Shown here in pieces: positions 6,758-11,886 of a stretch of 11,886 nucleotides of DNA. The stretch is from the NCBI GenBank assembly GCA_011390985.1, contig JAABRJ010000463.1, positions 1 to 11,886 on the forward strand, written 5' to 3'. The stretch comes from Desulfobacteraceae bacterium. Lineage in GTDB: Bacteria; Desulfobacterota; Desulfobacteria; Desulfobacterales; JAABRJ01. Both the position numbers and the translations under genes were made by a program. The notes beneath the pieces are model-generated. The model had not been told where the DNA came from. It made no database searches and worked only from the letters and a program-made list of their open reading frames with translations. Position 1 is the stretch's first letter, and every line of letters begins with the position of its first letter.

Positions 6758-7627
6758 CTATCCCGCCACTCTCAGAAACACCAGGGCCCGGTCGATTTCG
6801 GATTTGACCTCCTGCTCGACGCTGTCGAGGTAGTCCAGGGTGATGTCCAGGTCGCTTAAAATCTCATCGGCGACGCGCTGCGGACAGCAGTTGCCTGAAA
6901 ACCCGAGCCCTTTGACGTTTACATAGTAATCGGCCAGCGCCACCGAGAAAATGATTTCGCTGTTGCTGCTTTCGACCTCTTCCAGCGCGTGATGGAAAAA
7001 GAGCGTGTCGCTGATGTCCGCGCCAAGCTGCCAGTTGTCGGTGATCAGGCGGCCGACATCGGCGTGGTCGATGCCGAAGAAAGCCTTTTCGGCCGCGAAA
7101 AGGGGCAACCCCTCGCTGCGGGAGCGGTGGATGACCTCCTCGTAGTCTTTTGAAAACCGGTTGTTGAGGGGAATCTTGCCCAGATCGTGGAGCAGGCCCG
7201 CGATGAAATATTCCTCCAACCGGTTGCGGGGCGCCCCCCGCTTGCGGGCGATGAGCTTGGAGGCCACCCCGACGCTGAGCGAGTGGCGCCAGAAATCGTC
7301 CATGTTGAGGGCCTGAAAATCGCGGCGATTGCCCAGGGTGCCGAGCACGGCGGTGCTGAGGACCAGATTTTTGACCGTGTTGATCCCCAGCATGATGATG
7401 GCCCTTACCAGCGAGGTGATCTCCTGCACCAGACCGTAATAGGCCGAGTTGATCAGCCGCAGGACCTTGCCCATCAGAACCGGGTCCAGACTGATGATCT
7501 TGTTGAGGTCGGCCGGGGTTGCGTTGGGGTCATTGCAGATCGCCAGGACCTTGGTGACCGTCGCGGGCAGGGGCGGCATCTTGGCGATGTAGCGCTGAAT
7601 GATGGTCAGGCGTTCTTCAGGCGTCAT
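6758..7627 (-). CDS. HDOD-domain protein
   Basis: This 289-residue soluble protein is almost entirely one HDOD domain. The signature LPPLP-like start (KMPPLPATVTKVL at 16-28), DPVLMGKVLRLINSAYYG at 48-65 and the helical core with GINTVKNLVLS at 81-91 are typical. HDOD proteins are usually non-catalytic relatives of HD phosphohydrolases and act as signalling or regulatory proteins. Here many HD-type residues remain: His115, His147-Asp148 in HDLGK, His188 in DHADVG, His212-His213 and Asp233. It lacks the GYP motif, so it is not an HD-GYP c-di-GMP phosphodiesterase. The frame stays open upstream to about 7909, but that part overlaps the DJ-1 gene out of frame. The family start fits ATG 7627, which lies inside the DJ-1 3' end and overlaps it by 11 bases, suggesting translational coupling. 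Confidence 0.9.
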   Translation of the reverse strand: MTPEERLTIIQRYIAKMPPLPATVTKVLAICNDPNATPADLNKIISLDPVLMGKVLRLINSAYYGLVQEITSLVRAIIMLGINTVKNLVLSTAVLGTLGNRRDFQALNMDDFWRHSLSVGVASKLIARKRGAPRNRLEEYFIAGLLHDLGKIPLNNRFSKDYEEVIHRSRSEGLPLFAAEKAFFGIDHADVGRLITDNWQLGADISDTLFFHHALEEVESSNSEIIFSVALADYYVNVKGLGFSGNCCPQRVADEILSDLDITLDYLDSVEQEVKSEIDRALVFLRVAG

Positions 7628-8204
7628 AGGTCTCTGAGAACCCACCGGGCTGCCTGCGGGCCAGCATCGGGCCGGCCACGGCCTCGGCCCTCTCGGGCCC
7701 GAAAAGCCGCGCCACCAACTCCAGGGCGAATTCCAGGGCGGTTCCCGGTCCCTGGCTGGTGACGCAGTTGCCGTCCACGACCACGCGCGCCCCGGGGTCC
7801 GCTGCGGGGTCCAGCCGATCGGCGAGGGCCGGGTGGCAGGTCGCCCGCCGGCCGGCCAGCAGCCCGTGGTGCTGCAGGACCACCGCCGGAGCGGCACAGA
7901 TGGCGGCATAAAGACGATTCTGCTGCGCCTGGTCCCGCAGCAGGGCGGTCAGAACCGCGCAGTCGCGCAGGTGCTCGGCGCCCGGCAGCCCGCCGGGCAG
8001 GGCGATGAGGTCGAAGCGCTCCCCCGCGCAGTCCTCCAGCCGGCAGTCGGCCACCAGCCGGACGCCGCGCGCGGCGGTGACTTCCAGGGTGTTGACGGCG
8101 GCCACGGTCACCTCCGCGCCGGCGCGCCGCAGGACGTCGATGATGCAGACGGCTTCGATTTCCTCAACGCCGTCCGAAATGGGAACCAGCACTTTTTTGC
8201 GCAT
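7617..8204 (-). CDS. DJ-1/YajL-family protein (glyoxalase III / deglycase-type)
   Basis: This 195-residue protein matches the DJ-1/PfpI superfamily, closest by eye to the DJ-1/YajL branch. The conserved Glu in DGVEEIEAV (Glu17) and the reactive cysteine in AAICAAPAVVL (Cys103) correspond to human DJ-1 Glu18 and Cys106. His124 in the TCHP stretch corresponds to DJ-1 His126, and TSQGPGTA near residue 150 is a strong YajL/DJ-1 signature. The family protects against oxidative and carbonyl stress; glyoxalase III, deglycase and chaperone activities have been reported and are debated. Length is normal. ATG 8204 has GAGG four bases upstream. It is the second gene of the minus-strand operon: 36 bases after the methyltransferase gene and overlapping the HDOD gene by 11 bases. 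The exact subfamily, and so a gene symbol, is left open. Confidence 0.9.
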   Translation of the reverse strand: MRKKVLVPISDGVEEIEAVCIIDVLRRAGAEVTVAAVNTLEVTAARGVRLVADCRLEDCAGERFDLIALPGGLPGAEHLRDCAVLTALLRDQAQQNRLYAAICAAPAVVLQHHGLLAGRRATCHPALADRLDPAADPGARVVVDGNCVTSQGPGTALEFALELVARLFGPERAEAVAGPMLARRQPGGFSETYDA

Positions 8205-8240
8205 GTTTCCTCTCCGTGATGTCGGCGGCCGCAGGGGGGG

Positions 8241-9377
8241 TCAGGCAAACCCCGGCAGGGTTCTTGCGCGACCCTTTTTTACGGACACCGGGGGTATGGC
8301 TTCGACCGCAGCTGCCTGCGGATGCGCGCCGTAGTGCACCACAAAAAAATTTTCGGTGGAGGCCTCGACCGCCGCCAGGGGGTGCAGGCACAACTCGATT
8401 TCCTGGCGCGTCACCACCGGGAAGCCGTAGTGGCGGCTGGTGTGTTTGGGCGGGCCTTTGCGCGCGGTGTGAGCGGCCACAAAGGCCACGTGGGTCTCCA
8501 GACGCTGGGCAATCAGGGCGTTGGCGACCTCCCGGATCTCTGCCGCCTGGGCCCCGATCAGGGGGGCGAACTCCGGGCTGAACTCGTACCCGATGCTGTT
8601 GCGCGCCGTTGCCATGGCGGCCAGCAGGGTGGTCCCGGTACCCAGGAAGGGGTCCACGACGGTGTCCCCCTGGACTGAATTCATGCACACCAGGCGGTGG
8701 GCCAGCTCCAGGGGGAAGGCCCCGCTGCGCATGCGACTTTCACCGGGGGGCAGCTTCTGGCGGGCGCCTTTGAGATCAAACCAGATGTCGGAAAACCAGG
8801 CGTTGCGCTCCTCCCAGAAAAACGCGCTCTCGCGCCGGACCTGCTTTTCGGCAGGGGTCGTAAACCGCCGCGGCGGCCCCTTGCGCAGGATCAGGATGTA
8901 CTCGTGTTCGAGGGTTACGTAGGCCCCGGCCGGCAGCATGCCGGAACCCATGAACTTGTTGGGTGCATTGGTCTGCTTGCGCCACAGGATGGTCGGCAGC
9001 ACCGACAGCCCCCTGCGCTGAAAAACCTCCAAGATCCGGACGTGGTTGGGGTACAGCCGGAAAATGCCGCCCAGGGTGCGCGTGGCGTCCCCGATGTTGA
9101 TGCAGGCCAGCCCGCCGGGCACAAGGATACGCACGACTTCGTCCCACACGGGGTCCAGCACCCGGTGCATTTCTTCGAAGGCCTTCCAGCCGTCTGCGCA
9201 CCCCAGCGCCTTTCCGGCGCCCGGCGCCAGGCGGGTAAAGATCTCGTCCCACATGGCGATCATCGGGTAGGGCGGCGAGGTGACCACCAGGTGCACGCTT
9301 TGCGCGGGGATCGCGGCCATGCGCGCGGCGCTTTCGAAAAAGACGCGGTGACTGGTTTTGCGGCTCTCCGGTTTCAT
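8241..9377 (-). CDS. Site-specific DNA methyltransferase, beta class (solitary)
   Basis: This 378-residue protein has amino-methyltransferase motifs in beta-class order: catalytic motif IV TSPPY at 33-37, a central target-recognition region at about 100-215, motif X FPLELAHRLV at 221-230, and the AdoMet motif I DPFLGTGTT at 242-250. SPPY rather than DPPY is common in N4-cytosine enzymes, though some N6-adenine enzymes share it, so the modified base is uncertain. An extra C-terminal tail of about 100 residues follows motif I and has no motif I recognise. No restriction endonuclease is next to it. The gene after it encodes a DJ-1-family protein and the one upstream is divergent, so it looks like an orphan, possibly regulatory, methyltransferase. 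ATG 9377 is preferred over ATG 9446 because family members begin shortly before motif IV and the longer form has no ribosome binding site; the AAGAG before 9377 is only weak. Confidence 0.88.
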   Translation of the reverse strand: MKPESRKTSHRVFFESAARMAAIPAQSVHLVVTSPPYPMIAMWDEIFTRLAPGAGKALGCADGWKAFEEMHRVLDPVWDEVVRILVPGGLACINIGDATRTLGGIFRLYPNHVRILEVFQRRGLSVLPTILWRKQTNAPNKFMGSGMLPAGAYVTLEHEYILILRKGPPRRFTTPAEKQVRRESAFFWEERNAWFSDIWFDLKGARQKLPPGESRMRSGAFPLELAHRLVCMNSVQGDTVVDPFLGTGTTLLAAMATARNSIGYEFSPEFAPLIGAQAAEIREVANALIAQRLETHVAFVAAHTARKGPPKHTSRHYGFPVVTRQEIELCLHPLAAVEASTENFFVVHYGAHPQAAAVEAIPPVSVKKGRARTLPGFA

Positions 9378-9408
9378 CAGAATGCTCTTTTCACATTTGC
9401 CCGCAGCT

Positions 9409-9414
9409 GTCAAA
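9409..9414 (-). promoter_or_regulatory. Possible -35 element of the methyltransferase operon promoter
   Basis: On the minus strand this is a perfect TTGACA. A -10 element at normal spacing would fall near 9385-9392, where only a poor A-rich match is seen, and transcription would start almost at the ATG 9377. The -35 match is seen directly; promoter function is inferred and weak. Confidence 0.25.
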
Positions 9415-9550
9415 CCCAAGTGCCCCGGGAAAAATTTAGGCCACATCGTCTGGCAACAAGCGCCTGGAAGGCGGCCGCAGGGGTCGTCGTGGTTTTACCG
9501 GGGCACGACCGGGACCGATAAGAAATCCTTCCGAAACTTAAATCGCCAAA

Positions 9551-9556
9551 AGGAGG
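9551..9556 (+). promoter_or_regulatory. Strong ribosome binding site of the large membrane protein
   Basis: AGGAGG lies four bases before ATG 9561, within a longer purine tract. It fixes the start of a gene whose 3' end is outside the window. Confidence 0.8.
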
Positions 9557-9560
9557 GGAG

Positions 9561-11886
9561 ATGTCCAAAAACCTGTTCGTCTGGATGCGGCTGCTGGCCG
9601 TCGCGGTGGCACTGCTGGCGGCGGCCTCGCAGGCGGCCGCCGCAAAACCCGGCCGGATCGCGGTGCCTCCCGCACTGGAACCCTGGGTGCCGTGGGTGCT
9701 GCACGGACTCGAGGCGGAAGGCTGCCCGCCGGCATTTGACGACGGCAGCCGCCACTGCGCCTGGCCCGGCCCGCTGGAGATCGAGGTTCTGGCGACCGAA
9801 GGGCGGTTTCGCCAGGCGTGGGTTTTGTTTGCCGAGGGCTGGCTGCCGCTTCCCGGGGACCCGGCGCGGTGGCCGCAGGCGGTCACGGTGGACGGAAAGT
9901 CCTTGCCGGTCCTGGCCCGCGATGGCCGGCCGGCGGTTATGGTCGCGGCCGGCAGCCACACCGTGGCCGGCCGCTTCCAGTGGCGCGAACATCCCGAGAC
10001 CCTCCGGCTCCCGGCGGTCGTCGGGCTGGTGCGGCTGACGGTCGCCGGACGACCGGTGGCGTTTCCGTTGGTGGACGGCGAGGGGCGCCTGTGGCTGGCG
10101 CGCGAGGCGGATCGGTTGGACCGCGAGGACCAACTCGGGGTCACGCTGCTGCGGCGCCTGACGGACGAAATCCCCATGCGTCTGACGACCCTTTTGAAGT
10201 TGAACGTCTCCGGTCGCGCGCGTGAGGTCGCACTCGCCGGGCTGCTGCCGCCCCAGACGGTCCCGATGGCGATTTCAAGCCCGCTGCCGGCGCGTTTTCG
10301 GGAGGACGGGCGGCTGACGGTGCAGGTGCGGCCGGGCAAATGGGAACTGCGCCTGGAAGCCCGCTTTCAGGGCCCGGTGGCGGCCATCGGCCCGCTGGCC
10401 GGCACCCACGGGCGCGAAATCTGGGCGTTTGAAGCCCAGCCGGATCTGCGCCTGGTGGACCTCGCGGGGGCCGACGGGATCGATCCGGGGCAGACCGAAC
10501 TGCCCGCCGAATGGCAGCGCCTGCCGGCCTTCGTGATCGATGCGGGCACCGTCCTTTCCATCACCGAAACCCGGCGCGGTGATCCGGAGCCTGCCCCGGA
10601 CCGCCTGAGCCTGGCGCGCACCTGGTGGCTGGATTTCGACGGCGGGGGGCTGACGGCCGAGGACCGGATCACCGGCAGCATGCGCCGGCAGTGGTATCTG
10701 GCCATGAATCCGCCCGCCGCCCTGGGCCGGGTGACGGTGGACGGCGAGGATCGCCTGATCACGGCCCAGGGACCCGACCAGAAACCGGGCGTCAGCCTTC
10801 GTCGCGGGCAGCTGGACCTGACCGCGGTCTCACGTCTCGAGGGCCCCGGCGGCCGGCTCGTCGCCGTAAGCTGGGACCACGGCTTCCAGGACGTTCGCGC
10901 GACCCTCAACCTGCCGCCTGGCTGGCGGCTGCTGGGCGCGGGTGGCGTCGATCAGATCACCGGCACCTGGCTCCAGCGTTGGACGCTGCTGGATTTTTTC
11001 CTGGTTCTGATCGTGGCGCTGTCATTTCTGAAGCTGCGCGGCTGGGGCTGGGGCGGGCTTGCACTGGCGACGATGATCCTGACCTACCACGAGCCAGGCG
11101 CCCCGCGGCTGGTCTGGCTGAACCTGCTGGCAGCCCTGGCGCTGCTGCGGGTGATGCCGGCGGGATGGGGGTCGCGCTTGGTGGGTGCCTGGCTGCTGGC
11201 GGCGGCCCTGGTGCTGGTGGTGCTGGCGCTGCCGTTCATGGTGAGCCAGGTCCGCGGCGGGCTTTATCCGCAGTTGGCCGACCATGACGGGCCCACCACC
11301 GACCGCGTCCGGATGATGGATGCGGCTGATTTCTCTTCCCGGGTGGAGAAAAGCGGCGAAACCCCGCGGGCCGGCAAACAGCAGGCGACGACGGCCGAAA
11401 AGACAGTCCCGCGCAGCGTGCAGCAGGAAAGTTCCGCGGCAGATGAGCCTCAGGCCCTGATTCAGACCGGTCCAGGGGTGCCCGCCTGGCAGTGGCGCAC
11501 CTTCGCGCTGCGCTGGAACGGCCCGGTGGCCGCTTCCCAGGAAATTCGCCTGTGGCTCTTACCGCCCGGCGCCAACCTGGCGCTGGCATTTCTGCGCGTC
11601 TTTTGCCTTGCGGGGCTGTGCATCGCTCTGATCGACCGGCGCTTCTGGCAGCAGCGGCTGAATCTTCAAAAATGGTCCCGTTCGATGGTCGCGGGGCTGC
11701 TGCTGGGGGTGGTGCTGCCCGCGGCTGCCGTTCGAGCCGAGGCCCAGCCGTCGGGGTTTCCTCCGGCGCCCCTGCTGGAGGAGCTCAAAACCCGCCTGCT
11801 GCAAAAACCGGATTGCCTGCCGTCCTGCGCCACCTTGGAACGCCTGGACCTGACGGTCCGCGGCGGCCACCTGCGGCTGGACCTCC
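9561..11886 (+). CDS. Large exported multi-pass membrane protein of unknown function (3' end off window)
   Basis: The frame from ATG 9561 stays open to the last base, giving at least 775 residues with no stop. Residues 1-28 form a Sec signal peptide ending AAAA. A long region of roughly 450 residues follows, rich in beta-strand-like stretches and carrying two cysteines near its start (CPP and HCAWPG). Membrane segments then appear at about 477-492, 498-510, 517-532, 540-561, 672-692 and 709-726. Between the fourth and fifth lies a polar, Ser/Gln/Lys/Glu-rich linker (about 590-640). After the last segment a second extracytoplasmic region begins with a CLPSC pair. I recall a similar N-terminal pattern, including the CAWPG segment, in very long uncharacterised membrane proteins of Gram-negative bacteria, but cannot name a family. 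Codon use and GC match neighbours, so nothing suggests recent transfer. Confidence 0.8.
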   Translation, partial: MSKNLFVWMRLLAVAVALLAAASQAAAAKPGRIAVPPALEPWVPWVLHGLEAEGCPPAFDDGSRHCAWPGPLEIEVLATEGRFRQAWVLFAEGWLPLPGDPARWPQAVTVDGKSLPVLARDGRPAVMVAAGSHTVAGRFQWREHPETLRLPAVVGLVRLTVAGRPVAFPLVDGEGRLWLAREADRLDREDQLGVTLLRRLTDEIPMRLTTLLKLNVSGRAREVALAGLLPPQTVPMAISSPLPARFREDGRLTVQVRPGKWELRLEARFQGPVAAIGPLAGTHGREIWAFEAQPDLRLVDLAGADGIDPGQTELPAEWQRLPAFVIDAGTVLSITETRRGDPEPAPDRLSLARTWWLDFDGGGLTAEDRITGSMRRQWYLAMNPPAALGRVTVDGEDRLITAQGPDQKPGVSLRRGQLDLTAVSRLEGPGGRLVAVSWDHGFQDVRATLNLPPGWRLLGAGGVDQITGTWLQRWTLLDFFLVLIVALSFLKLRGWGWGGLALATMILTYHEPGAPRLVWLNLLAALALLRVMPAGWGSRLVGAWLLAAALVLVVLALPFMVSQVRGGLYPQLADHDGPTTDRVRMMDAADFSSRVEKSGETPRAGKQQATTAEKTVPRSVQQESSAADEPQALIQTGPGVPAWQWRTFALRWNGPVAASQEIRLWLLPPGANLALAFLRVFCLAGLCIALIDRRFWQQRLNLQKWSRSMVAGLLLGVVLPAAAVRAEAQPSGFPPAPLLEELKTRLLQKPDCLPSCATLERLDLTVRGGHLRLDL

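Larger units (their letters stand above)
9378..9560. other. Divergent intergenic region upstream of the methyltransferase and the large membrane protein
   Basis: This 183-base region must hold divergent promoters. It contains the TTGACA noted above and an inverted repeat, GTCGTG at 9486-9491 with CACGAC at 9504-9509, which could be an operator or a small leader hairpin. No plus-strand sigma-70 promoter stands out. Confidence 0.4.

Noticed and set aside
5867..6859. 330-codon plus-strand open frame opposite the MBL-fold gene
   Set aside because: Antisense to a gene with an intact zinc motif; the translation shows no domain and there is no ribosome binding site.
6758..7627. HD-GYP c-di-GMP phosphodiesterase
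   Set aside because: The GYP motif is absent and the N-terminal pattern is that of HDOD.
7628..7909. Upstream in-frame extension of the HDOD gene
   Set aside because: These codons overlap the DJ-1 gene in another frame and read as Pro/Arg/Trp-rich sequence; HDOD homology begins at ATG 7627.
8697..9521. 274-codon plus-strand open frame opposite the methyltransferase
   Set aside because: Covers the methyltransferase coding region in antisense and has no family features.
1..11886. Mobile element, CRISPR array, tRNA or rRNA
   Set aside because: No transposase, integrase, regular repeat-spacer array or RNA-gene-like sequence was seen on either strand.

Overview
This is a GC-rich, densely coded bacterial chromosomal window. 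It looks like a Gram-negative, menaquinone-using bacterium, with several exported or envelope proteins and core housekeeping genes. The gene mix (MenA, an HDOD protein beside a metallo-beta-lactamase-fold hydrolase, and an M1 peptidase beside ChaN) suggests a deltaproteobacterium in the broad sense (Desulfobacterota). That placement is inferred from gene content and is only moderately secure. I see no insertion sequence, integrase, CRISPR array, tRNA or rRNA.

Layout: (1) Positions 1-414, plus strand: the C-terminal half of the redox chaperone Hsp33 (hslO), cut by the window edge. (2) 526-1473, minus strand: menA, the membrane prenyltransferase of menaquinone synthesis, convergent with hslO. 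(3) 1474-1879: a 406-base divergent intergenic region with no convincing gene. (4) 1880-5805, plus strand: a three-gene envelope operon of a membrane-anchored alpha/beta hydrolase, an exported M1-family metallopeptidase with an unusual C-terminal extension, and an exported ChaN-family haem-binding-like protein. The gaps are 47 and 27 bases and each gene has its own good ribosome binding site. (5) 5816-9377, minus strand: a four-gene operon, transcribed right to left, of a solitary beta-class DNA methyltransferase, a DJ-1/YajL-family protein, an HDOD-domain protein and an MBL-fold hydrolase. The DJ-1 and HDOD genes overlap by 11 bases. This operon meets the envelope operon tail to tail with only 10 bases between stop codons. 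(6) 9561-11886, plus strand: a very long open frame that runs off the right edge. It encodes a large exported, multi-pass membrane protein of unknown function.

How the genes might work together: the envelope operon combines lipid-ester or small-ester hydrolysis, peptide processing and haem or metal-cofactor handling in the periplasm. The minus-strand operon combines DNA methylation, carbonyl or oxidative-damage protection and two candidate signalling or hydrolase proteins. These links rest on gene order only. The least explained items are the large membrane protein at the right edge, the methyltransferase without a nuclease partner, and the M1 peptidase with a degenerate exopeptidase motif.
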